In this document: positions 32,694 to 42,418 of the stretch, one piece after another
Layout of the letters: each line of letters starts with the position of its first letter
Position numbering within the stretch: position 1 is the first letter of the stretch
NCBI RefSeq assembly: GCF_001280015.1
Contig: NZ_LGDV01000118.1
Span: 186,001 to 250,000 of the forward strand
DNA length: 64,000 bases
Source: Streptomyces sp. MMG1121
GTDB taxonomy: Bacteria; Actinomycetota; Actinomycetes; Streptomycetales; Streptomycetaceae
Reading direction: 5' to 3'
Position numbers and translations under genes: made by a program
Notes under the pieces: generated by a model
Databases searched by the model: none
The model's input: only the letters and a program-made list of their open reading frames with translations
Told to the model about the DNA's origin: nothing

Positions 32694-34241
32694 TCAGACC
32701 AGCAGCGGCAGGGGCGCGAAGTCGTACCCCTCCCAGATGCGTCTGATCCGCTCCTCCGGGTACGGCGCCACCCGCTGTTCGGCGTCCAGGATCTGGACCG
32801 GGCGGGTGTCGGCGGCGTACGCGGGCCAGCCCGGGTCGCCGGTCCGGGCGAACGCCGTCCAGGCGCGCTGGAAGAACGCCGAGAGCCGCTCCGCCTCCGG
32901 TGTCGGCTCGCCCCGGGAGAAGAGCAGAGCGCCCAGGTCGGCGCCGAACGTGCCGAAGAGCAGCGGGACGTCCAGGCCGTGGCAGGCGCCCAGCACACCG
33001 GCGCTGTCGGGAGCCGGCCAGGTCAGCTCGTAGACATGCGCGCGCCCGCCGCCCGCCAGCTGGGCCTCCGCCAGGCGCAGGCTCGGCATCGCGAACAGCC
33101 AGTCGGTCTGGACCCGTTCGAAGAGCCGCTCCGGGCCCGCGTCGGGGAACGCCGAGCGGTAGGCCGCCTCGCCCGCCTCGCCACCCGGCGCGTACAGCCG
33201 CAGGGTCTGTGCCGCCGTCTCGTCCGTGATCTTGCCGGACAGACCGGCCATGACCATGAACAGGCGGAACTCGTCGCGGTTGTGGCCGAGGAGGAGGTCG
33301 ATGTCGCGGGCCGCGCCCGCGGCGAGGGCCTGCCAGGGCGTGCTGGGGAGGACGTCGCCGTCGACCACCGGCGAGAAGGGCACCGAGGTCGGGGCCGCCT
33401 GACCCCAACGGTCGGTGTACGACAGCATCTTGACGCCCAGCGCCTGGCCCGCCTGGGTGAGCTGCCGCGGGTCGGCCTCGGCCAGGTCCGCCGCCGTCGG
33501 CCTACGGCCCGCCTCGGCCGCCAGGACCGCGGCGATGTCCCGGGCCAGGTCCACGGAGAAGAACGTACCGGGCACGCTCTGCGTCACCGCGCGCCGGAAC
33601 AGTCCGCGCGCTCTCGGCATGGCCAGCAGCGCGGCGATGCAGCCCGCGCCCGCCGACTCGCCGAAGACGGTGACCTGCGCCGGGTCGCCGCCGAACGCGG
33701 CGATGTTCTCCTGGACCCACTCCAGGGCCGCGACCTGGTCCAGCAGGCCCCGGTTGGCGGGGGCACCGGCCCAGAGGGCGAAACCCTCCATGCCCACGCG
33801 GTAGTTGAGGGTGACGATCACGACGTCGCCCGCGCGGGCGAGATGCTGCGCGTCGTAGCCCGGCTGGCCGCTGTGGCCCAGTTTGAACGCGCCGCCGTAG
33901 AGCCACACCATCACCGGGCGGGCGGCGCACGGGTCCGGCTCCGGGGTCCAGACGTTGACCGTCAGCCACTCGTCACCCTGCGGGAGCGGGACCTGGGCCG
34001 TGCGCCCCGCGAAGCCCGTCTCCTGCGGGGGCGGCGGGCCGAACGCGTACGCCTCGCGGGTGCCGTCCCAGGGGCGGGGCGGGCGCGGGGCCTGGAAGCG
34101 GTCCGGGCCGACGGGGGGTGCGGCGAAGGGGATGCCCCGGAACACCGACAGGCCCTGCTCGCGCAGACCGCGCACCGCACCGGAGGCGGTGCGCACCACG
34201 GGGCCGTCGGTGTCCGGGGCCGGGGACTCACCAGTCGTCAT
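32694..34241 (-). CDS. Type-B carboxylesterase
   Basis: A 515-residue alpha/beta hydrolase. The nucleophile is Ser196 in FGESAGAG. Family marks include FRGIPFAAPP at the N-terminus, NVWTP, VMVWLYGGAF (oxyanion-hole region), and the acidic and His members near LLLGHNRDEFRLF and ACHGLDVPLLFG. No signal peptide is seen, so it is cytosolic. Such enzymes hydrolyse carboxylic esters such as p-nitrobenzyl esters; the natural substrate is unknown. It is the last gene of a minus-strand run and lies 80 bases from the OYE gene. Confidence 0.92.
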   Translation of the reverse strand: MTTGESPAPDTDGPVVRTASGAVRGLREQGLSVFRGIPFAAPPVGPDRFQAPRPPRPWDGTREAYAFGPPPPQETGFAGRTAQVPLPQGDEWLTVNVWTPEPDPCAARPVMVWLYGGAFKLGHSGQPGYDAQHLARAGDVVIVTLNYRVGMEGFALWAGAPANRGLLDQVAALEWVQENIAAFGGDPAQVTVFGESAGAGCIAALLAMPRARGLFRRAVTQSVPGTFFSVDLARDIAAVLAAEAGRRPTAADLAEADPRQLTQAGQALGVKMLSYTDRWGQAAPTSVPFSPVVDGDVLPSTPWQALAAGAARDIDLLLGHNRDEFRLFMVMAGLSGKITDETAAQTLRLYAPGGEAGEAAYRSAFPDAGPERLFERVQTDWLFAMPSLRLAEAQLAGGGRAHVYELTWPAPDSAGVLGACHGLDVPLLFGTFGADLGALLFSRGEPTPEAERLSAFFQRAWTAFARTGDPGWPAYAADTRPVQILDAEQRVAPYPEERIRRIWEGYDFAPLPLLV

Positions 34242-34322
34242 GCTCGCTCCTCACTGCCCTGCTGCCCGCACTGCTCATCAGGGGAACGCACGACGCCGGT
34301 CACAAGTGCCCGGCCTCCAGGG

Positions 34323-35447
34323 TCAGCTGAGGGTCTTCACCGCGGCCGCGTCGTACGACTTCAGCTCGTCGTAGCGGTCGCCGAGCACCTTGGCGGCCCA
34401 CTCCGGGTCCTGGAGCAGCGCGCGGCCCACGGCGACCATGTCGAACTCGTCGGCCTCCAGGCGGTCGAGGAGGTTGTCTATGCCCTGGACCGGGGAGCCC
34501 TCGCCCTGGAAGGCGTTGATGAAGTCGCCGTCGAGGCCCACCGAGCCGACGCTGATGACCTGCTTGCCGGTGATCTTCTTCGTCCAGCCGGCCAGGTTCA
34601 GGTCCGAGCCCTCGAACTCCGGCACCCAGTAGCGGCGGGTGGAGGCGTGGAAGACGTCGACGCCGGCCGCCGCCAGCGGGGTCAGGATGGCCTCCAGCTC
34701 CTCGGGGGTCTCGGCGAGGCGGGCGGTGTAGTCCTGCTGCTTCCACTGCGAGTAGCGGAAGAGGATCGGGAACTCGGGGGACACCGCCCCGCGGACCGCC
34801 GCGACGATCTCCGCCGCGAACTTCGTGCGGGCCACCGGGTCGCCGCCGTAGGCGTCGGTGCGGCGGTTGGTGCCCTCCCACAGGAACTGGTCGAGGAGGT
34901 AGCCGTGGGCGCCGTGGAGCTCCACGCCGTCGAAGCCGATGCGCTCGGCGTCGGCCGCGGCCTCGGCGAACGCGCCGATGACGGCGTCCAGGTCGGCCTG
35001 CGTCATGGGCTTACCGGTGGGCTCGGCGTCGGCGGTGACCAGGCCGGAGGGGCCCATCGCGGGGGCTTCGGGGTAGGGGGCGTCGCCGTCCTTGCGGACC
35101 ATGCCGATGTGCCACAGCTGCGGGACGATCGTGCCGCCCGCCGCGTGGACGTCCTCGGCGACCTTCGCCCAGCCCGCCAGCTGCTCCTCGCCGTGGAAGC
35201 GCGGCACCCGGTCGCTCTGCCCGGCCGACTCGTGGCCCACGTAGGTGCCCTCGGTGACGATGAGGCCGACACCGGCGGCGGCACGGCGCGCGTAGTAGGA
35301 GCGCACGTCCTCGCCGGGGATGCCGCCCGGGGAGAACATCCGGGTCATCGGCGCCATCACGATCCGGTTCGGGACGGTGAGACCGTTGAGCGCGATCGGG
35401 CGGGACAGGATCTGGGCCGCGCGGGAGGCGGACGTCGTGGCGGTCAC
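34323..35447 (-). CDS. Old yellow enzyme-type NADH:flavin oxidoreductase
   Basis: A 374-residue FMN enzyme. Marks of the family include VPNRIVMAPMTR, QLWHIG, FDGVELHGAHGYLLDQFLWEG (active-site His pair), NRRTDAYGG and FDMVAVGRALLQDP. It should reduce activated C=C bonds (alkene reductase) with NAD(P)H. GTG 35447 is chosen because GAGGAG lies seven bases upstream; an earlier frame start at 35528 adds a non-homologous tail. An imperfect palindrome around 35506-35519 lies in its upstream region and may be an operator. Confidence 0.9.
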   Translation of the reverse strand: MTATTSASRAAQILSRPIALNGLTVPNRIVMAPMTRMFSPGGIPGEDVRSYYARRAAAGVGLIVTEGTYVGHESAGQSDRVPRFHGEEQLAGWAKVAEDVHAAGGTIVPQLWHIGMVRKDGDAPYPEAPAMGPSGLVTADAEPTGKPMTQADLDAVIGAFAEAAADAERIGFDGVELHGAHGYLLDQFLWEGTNRRTDAYGGDPVARTKFAAEIVAAVRGAVSPEFPILFRYSQWKQQDYTARLAETPEELEAILTPLAAAGVDVFHASTRRYWVPEFEGSDLNLAGWTKKITGKQVISVGSVGLDGDFINAFQGEGSPVQGIDNLLDRLEADEFDMVAVGRALLQDPEWAAKVLGDRYDELKSYDAAAVKTLS

Positions 35448-35610
35448 GGTGGGGCTCCTCGTGAGTGGCTGGGTGGACCGAGTGGCGCGTGCGCCGACCG
35501 TTGGGTATGTGCGTGCGCATTGTTGCACCTTCTGAAGGAAACCGACGCGCGGAGCTCCCTATTCCGCACCCGGCCCCGGTTTCCGTGTGGCCCCGGCCAC
35601 TCGGGCGGTC

Positions 35611-36696
35611 CTAGCCGACCAGCAGCTCCTTCTTCAGCTCGCGCAGCTCGTGCCCGTCGATGCCGAGCCCCTTGCGCAGGTAGGTGCCGAACGAGCCGTA
35701 CGCGGCCTGCACCTCGTCGAAGCCGGAGTCGAGGTACTCGGGGCGCACGTCGAGCAGCGGCTTGTAGATCTCGGCCTGGGCGGGGGGCATGGCCGCGAGG
35801 GTCGCCGCGTTGGCCGCCGCCCGGTAGGTGTTGCTGGCGAGGTAGTCGTCCATCACCGTCCGGCGCGGCACGCCGAGGGCCGTCAGGAGCGCGGCGCTGG
35901 ACCAGCCCGTGCGGTCCTTGCCGGCGGTGCAGTGGTAGACCAGCCCGTGCTGCCCCTCGTCGGCGACACCCGCGTACACCGCGCCGTAGGCGGCGCGCGC
36001 GGTGCCCCCGCCGACCATGAACTTCTCGCCGTCCACCATCATCTTGACCGCGTCGTCCGCGGACGTCGGCATGGCGCTGAAGGCCGGGGAGCCGGCGAGC
36101 ACGTCGGCGACGTCGTAGGCCGCGCCGGCCGGCACACGGTCGGGCCCGGACGTGCGCTCCGACTGCGTGCGCAGGTCGTACACCGCGTGGATGCCGAGGC
36201 GGTGGAGCTTCGCGAGGTCGGCGTCCGTGAGCTTGTTCAGGGCGTCGGAGCGGTAGATCTCGCCCATCTTCACCCAGTGGCCGTCCTGGGTGCGGTAGCC
36301 GCCCGCGTCCCGGAAGTTGACCGCGCCGTCGAGCTTGATCAGCCGGTCGGCGAGGCGCAGGGAGCCGCCGCGCTCGGGCACGAGGTCGAACCACTGGCGG
36401 TCGGCGGCGGGCAGCCCGCGCACCGTGACGTCCCCCGCCGCCCCGCCCCGCGCCACGACGTGCCCGTTCGCCCGGATGGTCACCGTGCGCACCCCGGGCG
36501 CCTTCCAGACGATGCGGTACGAGCCGTCGTCACCGGCGGTGACGGTCGCGGCCGTGAAGGGGATGCGGTGGCCGGCGGTGTGGTGGGCGGCAGGGCGGTG
36601 GCCGGCGGCCGGGGCGGCGAGGGCGGCCGACGTGGTGAGGGGGACGGACACTGCGGTGAGCGCGAGGGCGGCACCGGCGAGAGCGAGCTTCTTCAT
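35611..36696 (-). CDS. Secreted tyrosine-protein phosphatase
   Basis: A 361-residue protein with a signal peptide (KKLALAGAALALTAVSV, cleaved near ALAA). Residues ~45-120 are a beta-sandwich-like segment. The catalytic domain follows, with NFRDAGGYR near residue 143 and HCTAGKDRTG, nucleophile Cys256. This motif fits the tyrosine phosphatase family PF13350, related to MptpB of mycobacteria. It should act outside the cell on phosphotyrosine or phosphoinositide. ATG 36696 directly begins the signal peptide; no strong ribosome site precedes it. Confidence 0.88.
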   Translation of the reverse strand: MKKLALAGAALALTAVSVPLTTSAALAAPAAGHRPAAHHTAGHRIPFTAATVTAGDDGSYRIVWKAPGVRTVTIRANGHVVARGGAAGDVTVRGLPAADRQWFDLVPERGGSLRLADRLIKLDGAVNFRDAGGYRTQDGHWVKMGEIYRSDALNKLTDADLAKLHRLGIHAVYDLRTQSERTSGPDRVPAGAAYDVADVLAGSPAFSAMPTSADDAVKMMVDGEKFMVGGGTARAAYGAVYAGVADEGQHGLVYHCTAGKDRTGWSSAALLTALGVPRRTVMDDYLASNTYRAAANAATLAAMPPAQAEIYKPLLDVRPEYLDSGFDEVQAAYGSFGTYLRKGLGIDGHELRELKKELLVG

Positions 36697-36826
36697 GAGG
36701 CGGATGCTGTGTGCACCCGCTGACACCGAGATGAACGCCGAGCGAATGACACCCTCTGCCGAAGTGGCAGTTTGTGCCACTCACGCTGCCCCGCCCCACC
36801 CCTTCGCCGTCCGCACCCGGAAACGC

Positions 36827-36871
36827 CCGAGGGCGGCACCCCCTGTCACAGACAGGAAGTGCCGCCCTCGG
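36827..36871 (-). terminator. Strong hairpin terminator after groEL2
   Basis: CCGAGGGCGGCAC (36827-36839) pairs with GTGCCGCCCTCGG (36859-36871) in a perfect 13-bp stem. Inside it, CCTGTC pairs with GACAGG around a 3-base loop. It follows the groEL2 stop by about 27 bases and may also insulate the phosphatase promoter. Confidence 0.85.
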
Positions 36872-36897
36872 CAAGGACGTGATCAACCAGGGGTCGA

Positions 36898-38628
<1,731 letters not shown>

Positions 38629-38647
38629 TCACCGACCCGGTCCTTCT

Positions 38648-38674
38648 TTGTCACTCTCACCTTCAGAGTGCTAA
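38648..38674. promoter_or_regulatory. CIRCE element 1 (promoter-distal, near +1)
   Basis: TTGTCACTC-N9-GAGTGCTAA matches the HrcA operator TTAGCACTC-N9-GAGTGCTAA with two mismatches in the left arm. It covers the predicted start site of groEL2. Confidence 0.75.
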
Positions 38675-38679
38675 CGCAA

Positions 38680-38708
38680 TGATTAGCACTCGGCATGCCC
38701 GAGTGCAA
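38680..38708 (-). promoter_or_regulatory. groEL2 promoter
   Basis: On the minus strand, TTGCAC (38703-38708) and TAATCA (38680-38685) are 17 bases apart. The start would be at about 38673. The promoter lies almost wholly within CIRCE element 2. Confidence 0.7.
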
Positions 38709-38709
38709 G
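38683..38709. promoter_or_regulatory. CIRCE element 2 (over the -10/-35 region)
   Basis: TTAGCACTC-N9-GAGTGCAAG matches the HrcA operator with a perfect left arm and two changes in the right arm. It spans the -35 to -10 region of the groEL2 promoter and is 8 bases from CIRCE element 1. Confidence 0.85.
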
Positions 38710-38766
38710 GCTGCGCCCGCGCAGCGGGCTCGCCGGGGGTGACGGTCGGGTGACGGGCGGGTACGA

Positions 38767-38803
38767 CGAAGGGTCCGCACCCCTGCGGGGTGCGGACCCT
38801 TCG
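38767..38803 (-). terminator. Terminator of the cold-shock gene
   Basis: A perfect 17-bp stem (38767-38783 with 38787-38803) and a 3-base TGC loop, 13 bases after the cold-shock gene stop. It would end the transcript before the groEL2 control region. Confidence 0.88.
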
Positions 38804-38815
38804 TACAAGAAACGT

Positions 38816-39019
38816 TCAGGCGCTGAGGCGAACCATGTCGGCCTGCGGGCCCTTCTGGCCCTGCGAGATCTCGAACTCCACCCGCTGGCCCTCTTCCAGG
38901 GTGCGGTAGCCGTCCATCTGAATGGCGCTGTAATGGACGAAGACGTCCGCACCACCGTCGACCGCGATGAAGCCGTACCCCTTCTCCGCGTTGAACCACT
39001 TGACGGTGCCCTGAGCCAT
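38816..39019 (-). CDS. Cold-shock protein, CspA type
   Basis: A 67-residue cold-shock protein with the classical RNA-binding motifs [11 protein letters not shown] and DVFVHYSAI and the usual length. It binds single-stranded nucleic acid and melts RNA structure. ATG 39019 has GGGGAG six bases upstream; the extra N-terminal residues of a longer frame are not part of the fold. It lies between thrC-moaD and groEL2 on the same strand but has its own terminator and a long upstream region, so it is monocistronic. Confidence 0.95.
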   Translation of the reverse strand: MAQGTVKWFNAEKGYGFIAVDGGADVFVHYSAIQMDGYRTLEEGQRVEFEISQGQKGPQADMVRLSA

Positions 39020-39374
39020 GCCTAACTCCCCTATTACTGGCCCTTGCACAGATCCACACTTCGCGGACCCGGGTCAGACCTCACCCCCCATTGGTCGGGG
39101 GCGTGCGCCGGAACGCGTCGACCGCGGCTGAATGTATCTGTCCAACTGCCGTCTGCAACAGGTCAATCGGACGAGAATTCTGGACGAGCCCAGTCCGGAA
39201 TCTGCCTAAAGTTCGGCTGAATTCAGGGCAAGTCGGGCCGTACAAAATGGAACGAAAGCCGCATAAAGCCCGCACACTTTGGCTACTTCTTATCGGGCGT
39301 GCGGCGCGGAATCCGGGACCGGGGAGGCGCGGGTCCGGCGCGCGTTCCCCAACTGTACCGCGCTCAATCACACT
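39020..39374. other. Gene-free region upstream of the cold-shock gene
   Basis: This 355-base region shows no convincing coding sequence and is less GC-rich than its neighbours, for instance around 39160-39300. A long 5' leader is likely for the cold-shock mRNA, as is common for csp genes. I see AGAATTCTGGACGAG near 39173 and AAGTTCGGCTGAATTC near 39209 but no clear promoter pair. Confidence 0.4.
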
Positions 39375-39413
39375 GAATGGCCCCCTCCGTTTCTCTCACG
39401 GAGGGGGCCATTC
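39375..39413 (-). terminator. Terminator of the thrC-moaD operon
   Basis: A perfect 16-bp stem (39375-39390 with 39398-39413) and a 7-base loop TTCTCTC, about 70 bases after the moaD stop. It separates the operon from the cold-shock gene. Confidence 0.88.
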
Positions 39414-39481
39414 GATGAACAATCAGTAACCCGGGTTACCGAAGGTAATGACCGGTCATTCGGTCAGCAGGATCAGCGCGA

Positions 39482-39760
39482 TCAGCAGCCGCCGGCGACC
39501 GCCGGAATGATGGAGACACCCGCACCCTCGGGGGTGGCCGTCTGAAGGCCCTGCTCGAAGCGGACGTCGTCGTCATTGACGTAGACGTTGACGAAACGGC
39601 GCAGCTTGCCCTGGTCGTCCAGGACGCGGGCGGCGATCCCGGTGTGGTTCTTCTCCAGGTCCTCGATGACCTCGGCGAGGGTCCCGCCCTCGGCGGGCAC
39701 CTCGGCCTGACCGCCGGTGTAGGTGCGCAGGATGGTGGGGATGCGAACGGTCACGCTCAT
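39482..39760 (-). CDS. MoaD/ThiS-family sulfur-carrier protein
   Basis: A 92-residue beta-grasp protein: VTVRIPTILRTYTGG, VPAEGGTLAEVIEDLEKN, RFVNVYVNDDDVR and a C-terminus of AVAGGC. Carriers of this family are activated as a C-terminal Gly-Gly thiocarboxylate; CysO of mycobacteria uses this for cysteine synthesis. Here Gly-Gly is followed by one Cys, so a JAMM-type protease (Mec/QbsD-like) would have to trim it. The ATG overlaps the thrC stop (ATGA), so both are translated together under the SAM riboswitch. Homologues may be labelled cysO. Confidence 0.85.
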   Translation of the reverse strand: MSVTVRIPTILRTYTGGQAEVPAEGGTLAEVIEDLEKNHTGIAARVLDDQGKLRRFVNVYVNDDDVRFEQGLQTATPEGAGVSIIPAVAGGC

Positions 39761-41040
39761 GCGAGGCCAGCCTCTCGGAAAGAGTCCAGGGTGGGGCGGA
39801 TCGTCGCGGTGAGGCCCGTGTCGGCCACCGCGTCGAGGGTCTTCAGGCCGTCGCCGGTGTTGAGGACGACCGTGGTCTTCGTCGGGTCCAGGAGGCCTTC
39901 CTTGAGCAGCTTGCGGGTGACGCCGACCGTCACGCCGCCCGCCGTCTCGGCGAAGATGCCCTCGGTGCGGGCCAGCAGCCTGATCGCGTCGACGACTTCC
40001 TCGTCGGTCACGTCCTCCACCGCACCGCCGGTCCGGCGCGCGATGTCCAGGACGTAGGGCCCGTCGGCCGGGTTGCCGATGGCGAGGGACTTGGCGATGG
40101 TGTTCGGCTTCTGCGGGCGGACCACGTCGTGACCGGCCTTGTACGCCGTGGACACCGGCGAGCAGCCCTCGGCCTGGGCGCCGAAGATCTTGTACGGCCT
40201 GTCCTCGACCAGACCCAGCTCGATCAGTTCCTTCAGACCCTTGTCGATCTTCGTGAGCTGGGAGCCGGAGGCGATCGGGATCACGATCTGGTCCGGCAGC
40301 CGCCAGCCGAGCTGCTCGCAGATCTCGTACGCCAGGGTCTTGGAGCCCTCCGCGTAGTACGGCCGCAGGTTGACGTTGACGAAGCCCCAGCCCTCGCCGG
40401 CCGGGTCGCCGATCAGCTCCGAGCAGAAGCGGTTGACGTCGTCGTAGTTGCCCTCGATGCCGACCAGCTCGCCGCCGTAGACCGCGGCCATGACGACCTT
40501 GCCCTGCTCCAGGTCGTGCGGGATGAACACGCACGAGCGGAGGCCGGCGCGGGCGGCGGCGGCGCCGACGGCGCCGGCCAGGTTGCCGGTCGAGGAGCAG
40601 GACAGGGTGGTGAAGCCGAAGGCGCGGGCGGCCTCCAGGGCCTGGGCGACGACGCGGTCCTTGAAGGAGTGCGTCGGGTTGCCGGAGTCGTCCTTCACGA
40701 ACAGGCCGCCGGTGACGCCGAGTTCGCGGGCGAGGTTGTCGGCCCTGACGAGGTTGGTCCAGCCCGGGTTCAGGTTCGGCTTGTCGGCGACGTCCGCCGG
40801 GACGGGCAGCAGGGGCGCGTACCGCCAGATGTTGGCCGGGCCGGACTCGATCCGCCGGCGCAGTTCCTCGGTGTCGTAGCCGGAGAAGTCGTAGGCGGCC
40901 TCCAGCGGGCCGAAACACTCCTCGCACGCGAAGACCGGACCGAGCGGGACGCGGTGACCGCACTCGCGACAGCTCAGAGCCACGGCGGGACCGAGGTCGA
41001 CGGCGGGGGTGGTGGTGCTTGCAACTGTCTGCACAGCCAT
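39757..41040 (-). CDS. thrC: Threonine synthase
   Basis: A 427-residue PLP enzyme that converts O-phosphohomoserine to threonine and phosphate. The PLP lysine is Lys127 in NPTHSFKDR. A zinc ribbon precedes it (Cys24, Cys27, Cys39, Cys42), as in long actinobacterial ThrC. The Gly-rich phosphate loop and SSTGNLAGAV are present. ATG 41040 (MAVQTV) is preceded by AAAGGG; a longer frame to 41073 adds only basic residues. It is first in the operon with moaD, and a SAM riboswitch lies in its leader. Confidence 0.96.
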   Translation of the reverse strand: MAVQTVASTTTPAVDLGPAVALSCRECGHRVPLGPVFACEECFGPLEAAYDFSGYDTEELRRRIESGPANIWRYAPLLPVPADVADKPNLNPGWTNLVRADNLARELGVTGGLFVKDDSGNPTHSFKDRVVAQALEAARAFGFTTLSCSSTGNLAGAVGAAAARAGLRSCVFIPHDLEQGKVVMAAVYGGELVGIEGNYDDVNRFCSELIGDPAGEGWGFVNVNLRPYYAEGSKTLAYEICEQLGWRLPDQIVIPIASGSQLTKIDKGLKELIELGLVEDRPYKIFGAQAEGCSPVSTAYKAGHDVVRPQKPNTIAKSLAIGNPADGPYVLDIARRTGGAVEDVTDEEVVDAIRLLARTEGIFAETAGGVTVGVTRKLLKEGLLDPTKTTVVLNTGDGLKTLDAVADTGLTATIRPTLDSFREAGLA

Positions 41041-41077
41041 GGAGGCGAGGCCCTTTCTCCTCATCTTCCTCACGACG

Positions 41078-41201
41078 CATCTCGCCGTGAGACGGATTTG
41101 GCACCTTCCCTAGCCGGGAGCCTCGCTTCGAGAAGACGAGAATCGGCTGGAGGGTTGCCGGGGCTTCATCGGGCCGTATCCCTCTGCCCCTCTGGATGAG
41201 C
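41078..41201 (-). promoter_or_regulatory. SAM-I (S-box) riboswitch
   Basis: On the minus strand the leader reads CATCCAGAGGGGCAGAGGGATACGG, GCCCGATGAAGCCCCGGCAACC, then AGGGAAGGTGCCAAATCC. These are the S-box core blocks in the right order. CATC at the 5' end (41195-41198) can pair with GATG at 41078-41081 to close P1. GGCAACC is at 41153-41159. The thrC ribosome site in the 38-base space downstream could be masked by GAGG/CCTC pairing, so control is probably translational. Confidence 0.85.
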
Positions 41202-41361
41202 GGTATTCGATTGTGAACGCGCGCGAGCCCCGACATGCGATGGTCATCGGCGTTGTCCAAGACTGTAACCGAAGGCCAGGACAGTTGAGATAGTCGTCCG
41301 AACCGCGAGATGGATCACACTGTCACCACCTGTGATCACGAACAGTGAGGAGCCGCAGACC

Positions 41362-42306
41362 GTGCTGGAAGAAGTCGAGCGCTGGCTGGCAACCCGCTCC
41401 TGGTCCGTGACCGACCGTCCGCTCCACCGGATCCTGACCGCCAAGCAGCGCACGGGACAGACGATCAGCGTCGTCCTGCCCGCGCTCAACGAGGAGGAGA
41501 CCGTCGGCGACATCGTCACGGTCGTCCGGCGCGACCTGATGGAGCGGGTCCCGCTCGTCGACGAACTCGTCGTCGTCGACTCCGGCTCCACCGACCGCAC
41601 CTCCGAGGTCGCCGCCGCGGCGGGCGCGCGGGTCGTCCACCGGGACACCATCCTGCCGCGCATCCCCGCCGTTCCGGGCAAGGGCGAGGTCCTGTGGCGC
41701 TCCCTGCTCGTCACCGGCGGCGACATCGTCTGCTTCGTCGACGCCGACCTGAAGGAGTTCTCCGCCGACTTCGTCTCGGGAATCGTCGGCCCGCTGCTCA
41801 CCGACCCCGAGGTGGCCCTGGTCAAGGCCATGTACGACCGCCCGCTCGGCGCGGCGGCGGGGCAGGGCGGCCGGGTCACCGAGCTGATGGCCCGCCCGCT
41901 GCTGAACATGCACTGGCCGCAGCTGGCCGGTTTCGTACAGCCGCTCGGCGGTGAGTACGCGGCCCGCCGCAGCCTGCTGGAACAGCTCCCCTTCCCCGTC
42001 GGCTACGGCGTGGAGCTGGGCATGCTGGTGGACGCCCTGCACCTGGTGGGGCTCGACGCGCTGGCACAGGTGGACGTGGGCGTGCGCAAGCACCGCCACC
42101 AGGACGGCCAGGCGCTGGGCCGGATGGCGGCCGCCATCTACCGCACCGCCCAGCTGCGGCTGGCCCGGGGCCATCTCATCCGGCCGTCGCTGACCCAGTT
42201 CGAGCGCGGCGAGGACGGTTTCGAGCCACGCACCTACTCGGTCGACACGGAGGAACGGCCGCCGATGGTGGAGATCACGGAGTACGCCGAGCGCAAAGTG
42301 GCCTGA
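41362..42306 (+). CDS. gpgS: Glucosyl-3-phosphoglycerate synthase
   Basis: A 314-residue GT-A glycosyltransferase (GT81) that transfers glucose from a nucleotide sugar to 3-phosphoglycerate. This is the first step to glucosylglycerate and methylglucose lipopolysaccharides. Visible marks: SVVLPALNEEETVG, VVVDSGSTDRT, CFVDADLKEF (metal-binding DxD) and FVQPLGGEYAARR. GTG 41362 is chosen since GAGGAG lies nine bases upstream; GTG 41332 is the alternative. It lies between the thrC leader (divergent) and otsA, and the three genes gpgS, otsA and otsB all serve compatible-solute synthesis. Confidence 0.9.
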   Translation: MLEEVERWLATRSWSVTDRPLHRILTAKQRTGQTISVVLPALNEEETVGDIVTVVRRDLMERVPLVDELVVVDSGSTDRTSEVAAAAGARVVHRDTILPRIPAVPGKGEVLWRSLLVTGGDIVCFVDADLKEFSADFVSGIVGPLLTDPEVALVKAMYDRPLGAAAGQGGRVTELMARPLLNMHWPQLAGFVQPLGGEYAARRSLLEQLPFPVGYGVELGMLVDALHLVGLDALAQVDVGVRKHRHQDGQALGRMAAAIYRTAQLRLARGHLIRPSLTQFERGEDGFEPRTYSVDTEERPPMVEITEYAERKVA

Positions 42307-42418
42307 GCCGAGCGCGTGACGGCCCCGGTCGGGCGCGGTGGCCTGTCTTCGTATACGGCCGAGGCGTCGGGCGTGGCCGTACGTTTGAGCGTTTCCGGGC
42401 CGGGCTAGGTTGAGGACC

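Noticed and set aside
32979..36020. A 1013-codon plus-strand frame opposite the esterase and OYE genes
   Set aside because: Crosses three well-supported minus-strand genes and their gaps, with no motif of its own.
39081..39429. Frames of about 100 codons in the region before the cold-shock gene
   Set aside because: Codon use is unlike that of the neighbours, no motif is found, and one runs across a terminator hairpin.
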